Source of the DNA: Schistosoma mansoni
Lineage: Eukaryota > Platyhelminthes > Trematoda > Strigeidida > Schistosomatidae
Assembly: GCF_000237925.1 (NCBI RefSeq)
Contig: NC_031495.1
Span: 25,376,872 to 25,440,871, forward strand
Reading direction: 5' to 3'
Length of the DNA: 64,000 bases
The notes beneath the pieces were generated by a model. It had not been told where the DNA came from and searched no databases. It saw nothing but the letters and a program-made list of their open reading frames with translations. The position numbers and the translations under genes are program-made. How positions within the stretch are numbered: position 1 is the first letter of the stretch; every line of letters begins with the position of its first letter. Of the stretch, positions 13,101 through 26,734 are shown piece by piece.

Positions 13101-16100
13101 TTCCGGAGAACTCTAACAGAGCCTCCAGAGGCTCATAAAGAGCCCCAACCAATCAGCGATTAATTAGAAGTTGTGTGAAGTTATGTTACTAAAATAACGA
13201 GATCCTGATTGGCTGATTAACACACTGCTACTATGTTTAGCAGTACTCTAGAACTTTCGGTAAAACTCAAGGTCTCTTAAATTACTATAAAATCCCTGTA
13301 TTTTCTGTACATGAATGAACCTTGTAGTAAAGTGCTTCCACACACTTTGTGCTTTTTCTCTGGTCTTCAAGTCGCGGAGTAGTTCTAGCTCGGGGGTACG
13401 GAACTAGCTTAGGGAAGCGAATATAGCGTTCACAATCGGCCAGACGTAACACCATGCCATTCAAGGTCTCTAACCATTGATTGCTATCATCTCGCGAATC
13501 CCAACCAGGTAGTCTACACCTACCAGCATGGCTCAGTCCGCTTGTCAGTGACTTCATGGATTTTGTGCCACGTTTTGGTCTGGCCGCCCCTAGCTTTCTT
13601 CCAAACTACTCCTACACCATAAAACATCGCTCGTCAGGGCAGTCGGTGGTTGGACATACGTAACACGTGTCCCAGCCATCTCCACTGATGAAGTTTCACT
13701 ACTCCGTCAATTGATTTGCCATCCTTACCCAATACCCGTTTCCTAACAACTGTATTACTTACTCGGTGGTCTCAGGATATACGATCGATGCTTCGAAGAC
13801 ACCTATGATCGAATACTAGTAACCTACGAATATCATCTACTCTTACCGGTCGTGTTTCACTGCCATAAAGTAGGACGAAATGAAATGCCGGGCAGTAAAC
13901 CCGTCCTTTGGTTGCTAGACGGATATCTCGCCTTCGCCATAAATGAAGCAATTTGGCAAAAACTAGAGGAGCCTTCTGTATCTGTGCTGAGATTTTGTCA
14001 CACACCAGACCACAAAGGCTGATGAGACTCCCAAGATAAGTGAAGCGGTCGACATGCTCAACTACTTCACTCCTTATCATTAGTTCAGGTGCCGATGCAA
14101 CCCAATGTTGAAGTAACATCTTGCATTTCGAGAACGAGAATGGCATCCTGAACATGTTTGCACTGTTGCTTACGATGATCAGAAGACTGGATTTTGTCAG
14201 CGTCTTCACCAAATAGAACTGTGTCATCAGCATATTCTAAGTCAATGAGTGAATCTCATGGTAAACGTTTCACTCCTGGAAATTTAGATGAGGATAGTGT
14301 TATCTCTAAAAGCACGTCAAGTTAAACGAGAATGGAGAGAGTGGACAACCCTGACGAACACCACTTGAGGTAATCAATTCTGATGACAGTTCGTCATAAT
14401 CTATCACTCGACCAGTTGTGTTCGAGTAGAGAGCCTTTATAAGGTTAATGTACTTCTTTGGTACTCCTTTCAGTGACAAACACTGTCACATAACTTCACG
14501 GTCAACATAGCCAAATGCCGCCTTAAGGTTGAGAAATACTATGATTGTGGGACGTCTGAATGTGTATCTATGTTCTAGGACCTGACATGGTGTGAATATC
14601 TGGTCTATAGAGCCAGGTCCAGGTTGAAAGACAGCCTGGTTTTCTCTAGTCTGCTCTTCACAGGCTTTAGTTAGGCACTGAAGTATTATTGAAGCTAATA
14701 TTTTAGACATTATATTAGTCAAACTGATTCCTCTGTGATTGTCACAAGAGGACTTTTGTCCTTTCTTATAGACTGGCACAATCAGTGATTGGGACTAGTC
14801 AGATGGGATTCCGTCCAGTTCCCAGATTCTACCTAAGACCTCGGTCAATCTCTCCGCTGGTACTGGACCGCCATCCTTAAAAATCTCAAGGGTAATCCTG
14901 TTCAGGCCTGCTGCTCCCTTTTGCTTCAGATTTCCTATAGCTTTTTTTAACTTCGCAGAGGGTTGGAGGACTTACATCAATTTTTCATTCAGGACGACTG
15001 GGGATCGTGGGTAACTGAAGTGTGGCTGAAGGCCAGTTGAACTGGTCCCTAAAGTGTTCTGCCCATCGATCCAATCTCCTGGATTGAGAATGAATGATAT
15101 GCCCATCTTTATCTGAGATGGTTTCACTGATATTTGTGTTCCTAATACCGGTTTCTTTAACGAGTCTGAAAAGTTGTCTGCTGTTACCTATTGCCGCTGC
15201 CTTTTCTATCTCTCTTGCTTTCACTAACCACCACTGTTTGCGATCATTGCGTAGGCTTCTTGTTAGTCTGCGTTTAAGCTGACTCCGCTCTTCGTTATGT
15301 TCAGAGCCAGGTGGGATGAGTTTTCGAGCATCCATCAGTGCGGTAGATGCTGCACAATCAGTGATTGGGACCAGTCAGATGGGATTCCGTCCAGTTCCCA
15401 GATTCTACCTAAGACCTCGGCCAATCTCGCTGCTAGTACTGGACCGCCATCCTTAAAAATCTCAGGGATAAAACTGTCAAGGCCTGCTGCTCTCACTCGC
15501 TTCAGATTTCCCATAGCTTTTTTAACTTCGTAAAGGGTTGGAAGACTTACATTAGCTTGCGACTCAGGTCGACTAGAGATCGTGGGAATTCAAAGTGTGG
15601 CTGAAGGCTACTTGAATCGATTTCTAAGGTGTTCTGTCCATCGACCCAATCTCTTGGATTGAGAGTGAATAATATGTCCATCTCTTTCCGAGATAGTTTC
15701 GCTAACAGTTGGATCCCTAATACCGATTTCCTTGACAAGTCTAAACAGTTGTCTGCTGTTACCTATTGCCGCTGCCTTTTCTATCTCTCTTGCTTTCACT
15801 ACCAACCACTGTTCGCGATCATTGCGTAGGCTTCTTGTTAGTCTGCGCTTAAGCTGACCCCAATATTCGTTATGTCTAAAGCCAGATGGGATGAGTTTTC
15901 GAGCATCTATCTGTGCGGTAGATGTGGCTAAGATCCAATGTTTCTCCCTAACCTAATGATTTACCATATTAGCGAATATCACTGCTGTTTACACAGCTTT
16001 TCGGATGTCATTCTACGCTGCCTCGGGGTGGACACAACTTACATTGCTGCCTAACTGTTTTTCTAGTTGTTCCTGAAATATATTCTTAGCTTGACTACCA

Positions 16101-19100
16101 TTAATTAGAACCCTAAGAGGTTTCCTTGCAGCATCTTTCCTACGTCCAGCAAGACGCAGACAGATACGCGCTCGCACTAGAGCATGATCTGAGTCTAAGC
16201 ATATGCTCCAGAACGAGCGACAGTCTTCTATCGAGCCCCTCCATCAGTGGCTGATAGAGATGTGATCTAGTTGGGTACAACGTTGGGACTTGGTCTTGTG
16301 TGCTGCTACGGGTACGAGGACTGATGTCACTTCCCGGCTGAACACACCGTGGAAGGGTATTTCTTGAGAAACCTGAAAAAGAAGTTGGATTAGTGATGGC
16401 CTTAACGACCTGGGAGCGTGACCGCAGAGCCCAAAGGACAACTACTTGAGGCCGGTCACGCACGGCCTTTTTGTGGGAAGTTTTTGACGTGTTAGCTCTG
16501 TTCTTCAAAAGGCCTTACTACCGGAGAAAGAGATCCATGAGGCAAGGTGAGGTGTAACATTTTTAGGGTCGACCTTTTCTAACCCCCTCCTTCTTTGTGG
16601 GAAGGCAGCGTCGCTACAGATACTATTTGTCCGAGAGGAAACACCTTATTTCTGTCACACATCTCTACAGTCAGCAGTAAGACTTGACCCTCAGACCTTG
16701 AGTTGCTGCTTTTAGTCATAAAGTTCTTCGTTCGACTTGCCTGGAATGGTAGAACCTACAGCAACATATGTCCCAGCCAACATAGCTCGGTTGGGTTATC
16801 ACGATAGGCAAGCCCGACCACCACTTCAAGGTAGTAGCTACGGTCGGGATGACGGCAGCAAAGTCTGACATAAAACCTTACCGCAGCGCTGCTGAGTAGT
16901 AGGAACAACCTTACTAGCTAACTTGGGCGGCCGGTGAAGATCGGACTAACCCACCACTCTGCTGTAAACCATATTGACTGGGTCCCAGTTTTCGGGGCTC
17001 TCTAAAATCTTGCAGGGTGCCCGATGTCCATGCTTATGTATATGAATAGCGCGAGTTTCACCTTATGTAGTTTATGTATGTAGGTATACGCAAAGGGTAA
17101 GCGCGTGGGTAAGCACAAAGAACGGCATCTGGAAAATGTTTGCTCTATGTCTAATAAAGTAAGCTCCCTAATCCTTTAGATCGAAAACAATTAAGAGAAA
17201 TAAAGCAGAGAGAGGTGACCATCAACCTTCCCTAAAATAGTGCTTATGCGTATCTCTTGAAGTGTAGGGAGGAAAATCTTTGTACCAGTGAGTTTTAACT
17301 TGTGGCCTGTGTGCCCTGTTAATGTATAACGTGATAATACCGCCAATTAGAGAGCAGTGATTTGTCGATCAGGACCAATGACGCATAAAACCTGTACGAG
17401 CAGTCTAGAGTCTCTATCGGTCCTTGCTTACCGCCTAGCCCTGCCTGTCAAGTTCAGAACATCAATAACAGGAAACAACATTTGTACAAGATTTAGTCAA
17501 ATATGGCTGTGAATAAGGGAGATAGTAATCGATAGACAGGGTATAACTCAAGAATGGTAAATCGTATAATAATAGTTCCTAAGTCACAATAAAGCTCACA
17601 GTGAGAAGGACATGAATATGAACAGTTTAGTTATTTAACAACCACACGATAAAAATATACGCATAGTATTAGTCCATAAATGGATCTCCAATGTTACTAT
17701 TCGTTATTCTCATCGGGATATAACACAGTGATATGCATGTAACACCTAAGTGACCGTCAATTGTAGCAAATACGTTTGAACGAAGCGGTGACTGACGATC
17801 TACCCTCCCAGATGGGTGGATATATCTATATGTATGCTATGGAATGCGTGAGTAGAAACTTGTGTGTTATTGGTGTGCATGTAACGTATATCTATGAGTA
17901 TGTCAAAGAACGCATGAGTGAAAACTTATAAATTTCCAGTATGAATGTAGACTAAACTTTCCCCCTTGACGCCCGCGGGCCAAGATCTGGGGTAACTATT
18001 TTCTTACAAAATCACATCCACGCGGTAGGTTTGTGAACCTTACAAAACCCAATCGGCTTCACCTGGTAAGGCTTGACCAACCTTAACACGGATGGAACAC
18101 CGTACGAATACGGTTAGTAGAATAACAAATACATAGCAAAAGAGAATTAAGACTAGAATAACTAAAGTGCCACTGAAATACAATTCAGAAAAGAGTTAAA
18201 AGAGATAAAAAGAAAATGATGTCCTATAGAAAAAGCAGAGAAACAAAAACTTACGGATCACGAACAAATTCTGCCGTACCATTGCCAGCTCGAGCAACAC
18301 CACCAATTAATGCAGTACTTACTCCCTGTCCAAGTCCTATAGTAAATACTCTTGCCTTGTCAACATTCATTCGCACCAATCCGATAACCTAAATATTTAT
18401 GAAATAAATATTGGTGAATTACAGAAATTAGTTTTAAAGTACTTTAATAAACATTAATTTTGAACAAGCTTTAATTGGCTTAATTTAGTTTGTAATTGAA
18501 TAATCTCAGCAGTCCATAGTGTAGTAGAGTTTATCTAATCATATTAAGACAGACTGATATTTATAACAATAATATAATAATACGTTTGTCATATCCCAGT
18601 GAATTTATAATCCTCACCAAAACACTTTGTTCTTAATACCCTGCTGAATAGGAAATTGAATTTCCAGCGTTTTTCACCTAAGGAGACTTATCCAAAGTCA
18701 TGCAACATTAAAAATTTAAAGTTCTACTCCTTGGAGGGTTGAAGATACATTTTTGTCTTATTACTAAGGATAATCTAACTAATGTTTGATGTCTGAAAGT
18801 ATCAAGTCAAACCATAGCAGTGATACTTATAAACTGATTTTTATTGACGAAGCAGTCTCAAATTAATATCATATTCGAATGTATTTATCTTTCTGAAGTC
18901 GTTGATAATCAGGAAGCTAACACAATTTTAAGTATTATGTTTGAAATACGCTCGTATAAAAGGTAAACAGACGCTAGTTAGGTGTCTGAATCACAGTTAC
19001 ATTTACAATCCATAATATAAAGGCATAAATTCGAAACTATCCTATTAAGTCATAGCTGTGTAGATTTCTAAAGACCAATACATATGACAACTAAACCGAC

Positions 19101-22100
19101 CACCATAATATCCACTTCTACTCAACTAGGCTTGAAGTTACTATGGTATATTTACTTCATCTTAGCATCAAAGTTATGTAATTACAAATTATTTCATTTT
19201 GAATAAATTTACTCAGAAATTTAGTACCTTCAAATACTGATTTTTGTAATTAATCATGAATGTTAACAGACGTTCAAAGCAAGAAAATAAATAAACACAA
19301 TGTGAATACTACAATCGACCTCGTTGTTACCAGTAGGTGGATGTATGATGACCTTAGTCATTCAAAATAAGGGATTCAATCAAGTAAAAGAGTTATAAGA
19401 AAACAAAAGACCTACCTCATCTGCATTACCTACATCACCGTCCGTAAGAAATATGATTTGTTTGAACCAACCTTCACCACTCGGTGTTGAATGTAGAGCT
19501 GCCTTTAGAGCATTGTAAGCTTCTGTACCGCCCATATCAGCATTCAGGTCTTTTTGGTAGTTCATTGCTGTATTTAACGATCCTTCAGAATAGTCTGTAG
19601 GTCTAATAATAAGGTAATTCAATGAATTAGTAAATAAAAATGATAAAAACCTTTATTCCCATCAGAAATAATGGTGAACAAAATACTGACAGAACAGCTA
19701 TTTTCGTCATTAATTCACATTTAACTTAAAAGTCTAACTGTATAAACCTGAATAGGGCAGATTAACTTCGAATAATATTTTCAGTAAAGTGTAATTACGA
19801 AGACGAAGCTTAACCTAGGTCCACTATCATAGTAAAAAACATACATAGTCAGTGAACACTTGATCTCTTCAAAGTACTGCTTGCATATGAGAAAAGCACG
19901 AGGTGAGTTGAGTTGTGGTTAGACTATTTGTCAAAAAAAGTGTCCACCAGAACCCCCAAATGCCCTGATACGGCCGTGTGGAGAAGCTCGGCTCCTACAC
20001 GAAATGCTTCCATATATCCAAGCGTTTATGGTCTCAAACACAGAAGTACTATTCATTACGGTCTCGCTACAGGATGCTCTTTGTGAAAATGATAAGACAA
20101 AAGACGAATTTCCGACTATTAAACCGGACTGGTAGATACGAACGGTTCACCGACAGGGGTTGGAAAAACCTGATTGGGAACAAATGGTATACATTAGCTC
20201 AGAGGGCAAGAAGGAATGTATGACATATGAACCTATTTTGATCACTGGCTACCATAGGACAGCATCTCATAAAGTTTTTCTAGTGTCTCATGGGTTAGAT
20301 CCCTAAGTTAAGCGCCCACGAAATGGACCCCAAAGAAAACCAACCGGCTTTGGTTTGAAGAACGAAACAGAATCCTAACTCTCAAAAAAATATTATGAAG
20401 ATTACTTCTGAAGAGAATGTCCTCGCTCTACTTCACTATTCATCCAAACAATATTTACAATCACATGGTTACATGCAAAATTAATTTTATGCGTGGTCTT
20501 CCTGTTCATACTTTTATTCTTCAACTCATTTGACAACTTGTCTACAGCGAAAGTTTTGCTTAGCCCAAACGATCTCAAGTTGCAGAATAGTTGAATTTAT
20601 GAATTCTGGCATCAAATACGATTCTTGATACTGCATTTCCGAAATCACATGTGACATTTAAACTTGCTTTCTTTAACGTTCCCACACTGATGCAAATCGG
20701 GCAACATATAGGTTTGTCTATGTCTTTGGAAAGCTTTTATGTTGATGTTTATCGTATTTCTGAAAAGCTTATTCAAGACTTAATTGGAGTAGTACACATT
20801 CCTTATGCATCTTCCGATTCAAGAAGTTTGTTTCACGTGCGACTACCTTAGGACAGGGTAGTATCCTCAACTGATTTAGCTGGTGTCGCACTAAACCCGG
20901 AGCAGATGCAAGAGTAATTAGTCGGATCTTTATCAACAATAGCTGATGTGATATGGGAAGAAACTGATAGGGGAAACAATGTCTTTCTGTTATCGTCTAC
21001 GCCCCGGCAGATTGTAAACCCGGATACAATAATGGATGGGCTTTACCACCAGGTAAGTGAACTTCCGATAAGGCGCATTCGACAGATATTGCAATGCTCG
21101 TCGGTTTTGTTGTGCAGGTGGAAATCAAGGCACAAAGAAGAGTCGCGTGTTTTCGGTGAGGAATCAGTAGTCGCAAGTCCGACAACGATGAGCATTTCCT
21201 GAAACCTTGTGCAAACCAAAGACTGTTTATGGCTAGCCCCAACTTTTAGCACACTTATCATTGGATTTCTAGCACCCCCCATCTGAATTTCGAACCTGAA
21301 CTCAGATTGATCGCACTGATATCAGCTACCGCTGGCGTTAATGTGTACAAGACTGTCGCTCCTGTTGAAATGCCGGTCTGAATTTTGATTATGGCCAGGT
21401 TTTCGTCAAGCTTATTTTGTGTTCTGGTGACCACTAGGTATCCCATCTTAAACGGACTAATATAAGGAAACTGTCTGCAGCTTCTGCTGCAACCAAATAT
21501 CAAACCGAGCCATGATTGAATTTAGACACTAGTTCATTGACAAGTATAGATGAGCATCGGCTGCTTCTGTATGACGATGTGGAACTGGTGGGTTTCTACA
21601 CGCTCCTTAAAACTCCCTGAAGTATCCCCATCTACTCCGGCAAACTACGAGTTTAATAATAAATGTAGATTCTTGAGTCAAGTTTGTGTAAGAACTGAGG
21701 AACCCTGTGACCGTAGTGTGCTAACGAGTTGAAGGCAGCAGATGCATCTGGCAACTGCTAGACCTCATTTCAACTCATCTGAATCACTGGGAGCGGGAAG
21801 TCCAATGTCAGTTATAAAATCTGTGAAGTTGATAGTACGCTATTCAGTAACATCTAATGGATTCCGGAGTAAGTTTTCCGGGGAACTTCTTGTCTGGTCT
21901 ATAGCCTTAGTAACGTCAGTCAAAAGGTCTAGTACTCATTGGTTGGTAACTACTGATTCACTTAACAAGAGGAAATTTTACTAAGAACTCCAAATTATTA
22001 AATGTCACATGTCATCAGGCACTGACCCTGGTTCATTTTAATGATGGTGGTAAACTTCTAGTCAAGGAACTGACTGGGTTGTTTGAAAAGGTCTGGAACA

Positions 22101-25100
22101 CTGAGATATTCCAACATCTTAGAATGAGGCGATCGTCATCTTCATCTTTCGAAAGACCCTACGCCACTTATGCAGCAACAATAATGAGGCAGGTTTACAT
22201 TTGATCTCATCCACACTAATGGCTTCCGTCATACTTTGCAGATTATTCGAAACCCGCAAAAGATTGACTCGTGATGAACAGATTGGTGTTCGTTATGGTC
22301 GTGCACATGTATATCACATCCTCACTGTCAGTAAATGTTGGGGAAGCGCCACACTTATCTGAAGCCAAAAATCATTGCTTCTTGATTTCAGGGCTGCCCA
22401 CGATTCGTTGGACAGAACAATCATCTAAGATTGTCTATTGAATATTGATGTGCCTTAGAAGTTTATTAAAATCTTGAAGGCGAAATGAGGGCATAAAATC
22501 ACTTTCCTTCGTTTTTAAAATCCGGGAATACAAAATATCACCATTTCTCTCCAACTTCGATAACACTAGATTCTGAAAGAAGTACATGTTTGTGGCGATG
22601 ATTCATTACCCAGAGAAAAAATTTTCGACCCTGAGTATGGGAGTGACGTTGTCCTACTGTGAAATTATACACAAACAATCCAAACTGTACTTCGTTATAA
22701 CTTTAACCGAGCTGTTTCACTTGTATTATTCTTGTCAGATTGCCTTTTTTTCTAATCGATAGCATTCCTTTCACATAACTTATTTCATCACAACATTCTC
22801 TTTATTTTGCATGACGATCACTATTTTTGATGCCTAGTAGTACCAGATTTTGTGCATTACATAAAACAACTATAAAGGTCTGATTCCCAGTTCGACTAAG
22901 AGTGAATAATGATTTTGGATTTGCAAAATGAAAACGGGAACTGATTGTATGAGAAGCCGAAATGATCATGCATTTTTCCGTACACTAGTGATTCTTTAAA
23001 GAGTAGCCATCTTCAACGTATACGATTCTTGGGGAAAGCTGATGAATCATTACAATATTGACTCTAAATAACATTCTGCTTACTCTGGAAATAAAGCAGC
23101 AAAATCACTCCCGAAGCCAATAATTTGAAAACGACAACTCATAGGTAAGCTCTTTAGGAAGAGAAGAAGGGAGGTCTTAGCGTAAGAAATATTATCACCT
23201 TCCATACTACCTGTAAATTCAAGCAGAAATTTGTGTTATTCGTAGTCACAAATTATTCAGGAAAATAATAAAGATGAGATTACTAACGAGTTATAAAGTT
23301 ATGACTTCAGTTTAAACTTCTAAAGTGAGTATTGATTCCTGTTATTAGCCACGTCAAAAACAATTAAGTGGAAGTTTACCGGATTACGAGACTTTTCGTG
23401 ATCGTCAGTTATTGGCAAAAAGTATCAGTCATACAAGAAACCCTACACCGTGTAACTTAGTTAACAGCTCTCGTCACATTCACTGTGAAACACATTTAAT
23501 TTAAAATATTCTATAAGAGCCATGAATAAATGAAGCAAATGTTATTCAATACTGTCGTAAAATCGATTACACACATAAGTTATCTGTTAACACAGCACTA
23601 CATACGCTGGTGTGCACTCGGGTCACTGTAACTCACAGTACTAAATAACCCTGTTGAAAGAAGAGTTTACCGTTTATTGTTTTCTACTTACGGATGCCTA
23701 GATGTGGGCTTGATGTTAAAAATCACAAAAATAATGAGCTAACGAGCAACCAACAAAACTGTATCCAGCAAGACGACTGAAAAAAATGAAATGACTAACC
23801 TGAACGATCGATTAAAAACACGAACTCATATCGCATGTCTTTAGAACTAACAACATTAGGAATATCAGGCAAAAGCTGTACCATCAAACAGTTCATAGCT
23901 AATATAGACGACTGGTTTGGATCACCATATTCCAGAGATGATAGAGATGTAAGTGGATCAGAAAGACTTAGAACCATTTGAAGATCATGATCTGGTATAA
24001 ACTCAGAGGAAAGTTTGACCTAAAACATTGATTAAATTAGTTAATTCGTGTGAATTACCAATCAACTATACATTTGTAAACATGGTTTCAGGTCATATTA
24101 TTGTGACGATTACCGACACTACCTAAAAGCCCATACAGGGATTGAGGTACAGTGATCAAGAGTTGGATAGTTTGACCATCAAACCATAGTTCCATTGACT
24201 GAGGGGAACGGCTGCAAAATCCTTATTTTTATGCTATAGAAAACCAACAAGTAAATCAACTGGTTCCCAACATTTAATACTTTTTAGATTGTTATTACCA
24301 TGAAGAACAAAACCAAGGTGTCATCTCTCACATCCAAGACTACAGATAATTTTAAAAAGCAACTCATTGGAAAATTGTGTAAACAATTTCATTTCACATA
24401 AGAAAATTATAGTAAAAAACCGTGCCCAAACTTAGGAGTCATATAATTTCAAACGTACTGTTAGGACGGCGTGGAAAGTCTCATGACTAGCTTTGACTTT
24501 ATCTTTGTAAGTTTTAAGACAGGCCACTGGGACAGAACGTCATCACATGTAACAAACTAAAGTGGAACCTTTTGTCTCATAAACCTGTGGCGGATCTCCA
24601 ATTTCCTTAACTGTTGCAAGTTTTATTACACGAAATATTTATGCTTGGTAGAATAATAAATTCGTCTGAGTATACAGTGTTAAAAACGGATTTTAAGTAG
24701 CATAGTAGTTGGGTGAGTACAGTTATTATGAGTGGTGAAGACTGTTTGCTATCCGCTGATAACAAAGCCGGAGGACAAAACACTAGTCATCCACTTTACT
24801 AACAACGCGTTAGTGACCTGATGCTTAATTTGCATGAATGCGTTGTTAAAGTTAGATGCAGGACCAAACAAGTTTCGCGCAAAAAATAAATGAACTTGAA
24901 AGCCAAGAGCCACAATAAAGTCGTAAATATAGGATTATGAAATAACTAGAAGCCCACTGTGCATACCCCGCATAGAATATTTTTTCAGCAAGAAAGAGTA
25001 GAGCTACAATAAGCACTCATAGAACCTTGAAAATGTGTAATGCAAGACAGTATGTTTAGCAAATCTAATTGTAGTTCCATAGTCGGAAGTAGATATTAAA

Positions 25101-26688
25101 AATTTTGTGAAATGACTAACAATTTTTAGGACAAACAAGTTTATTCTAGTGAATTAGAACAAACACGTCCACTATTCTGAATGAGCAGTATTACTTCTGC
25201 AAACATATGACCTTAAGTGGAGGCGAGTCTTGAAAACAATGAAAAGCAGAATGTTTGATACCTCGAGAATCGATATACAAAGACAACTTTAGACCACTAA
25301 GAAAACAAAAAAGCAGAAGCTTACAAGGCTATGATTAGAATCGTTTTTACAGTTCCAAGTAAAGCTATCATGTGTTGATTTGACATCCAGAATCTTTGAC
25401 GGCATCCAAAGTTCAGATTCAAATGATATTGTGTAGGGCACAGAATTTACAAGAACAAGATCCGTAAATGGCTCAAACTCATCGGAATGTTTTTTTTCTG
25501 AAATGAAAATTAAACAAAACATAATAATTTACCCTTTGGGTAGTAACGCGGGTTGATAACGCTTGGCAAAGTTAGGATAATTTCTGAGTGGCTGAACTTA
25601 GATGTATCTGTCTTCACGTTTTTTCCTTCTATCAGTCCAACATATCGCAGAACTATAGCAACCTTTCCATTTGGCGGTATGTTCCCAATGTTCATTTTAA
25701 ATAAATCGGCACAATGTTCATCCTGTTCAGCCAAGATTGCTGTATGACCTTCTTCAACAGCACTGTCATACGTTTCTTTAGCCTTTATCGAAGTAAAACA
25801 AAATAAATATCACCGTTAAGTTATTTGATGAAGTGAAGGTATGCAATACTTAAATCTGGATGACCTGAAACTAATGTGAAATGATTAGTTATAAGGCTAC
25901 TTATCAGAAAGTAAAAAGATCGCTTGTTTTTATATAATAAAAAGCTATTCCCTGAATAAATATTGGAGGAACAAAAAGTTATAATCATAATTATAAGTGA
26001 AAGTTATATTTTGCAAGTTAGTAAATATTTGCTGGTTTTTTAAATCATGAATAAATCAAGTTCTCAATGTATTTTTAACTAACAAGCGCTAATATTCAGT
26101 AAGATATTTTTGCGGTATAGGCTATGTAACAAAACCTAAATCTATAAAATCACATTATCCCACAAAGTTTTCCGTACTGACTGATCTCCCAGTCCAGAAG
26201 ACTGAATCCAACTTTAGTCTGATAAGAAGAGCTGTTATTTTCTATCCAAACTACATGCTTAGATAATTATCTATACTCTTCAATGAGTTATTTTGGGTTC
26301 AGAACCATAATTCTCTGAAAATCCATTGGAACCAAAAGTATCTTGCCATGCTAATACATTCGATGACTCACATTATTGACCCTGAACTTCTCGAGTCATC
26401 ATGCACATATATATTTGTCGCTATAAATTATGCACCTGTAACCATAACCCTCTTTAAATGTGCGTATGTATGTGTATGTACTTACTCTATTGAATAACCG
26501 TTTTAGCTTGCCTTTAACTATCTTTACGGCTGCTAAATCACCTACTGAAATAGAGTAGATTAGAGAGCCTTTCTCAACACTTCATTTCTTACGTCATATC
26601 TGCATAAACAATTGTATGAAACATACCCAATCAGAAACACTTATATTCTGATTTTAAATAAACCACTGTATTAAACGTATAAAGTTGA

Positions 26689-26734
<46 letters not shown>

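Larger units (their letters stand above)
13270..17030 (-). mobile_element. RTE-type LINE, near full length, broken, with internal duplication
   Basis: A minus-strand LINE of the RTE type common in schistosome genomes. Reading 5' to 3' on the minus strand: GC-rich 5' leader (about 17030-16520), endonuclease remains (16500-15930), the endonuclease-RT linker present twice (15926-14777), reverse transcriptase with [20 protein letters not shown] and an [15 protein letters not shown] block (14779-14486), [11 protein letters not shown] and [15 protein letters not shown] (14233-13772), and the C-terminal block [16 protein letters not shown] (13557-13285). Several stops and frame changes separate the blocks, so it is inactive. 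It lies in the 6.2-kb intron between exons 7 and 8 of the VWA5A-like gene, in the same orientation as the gene. Confidence 0.88.

Noticed and set aside
20997-21503. Overlapping minus-strand open frames of about 80 codons
   Set aside because: They are antisense shadows of the plus-strand LINE endonuclease region.
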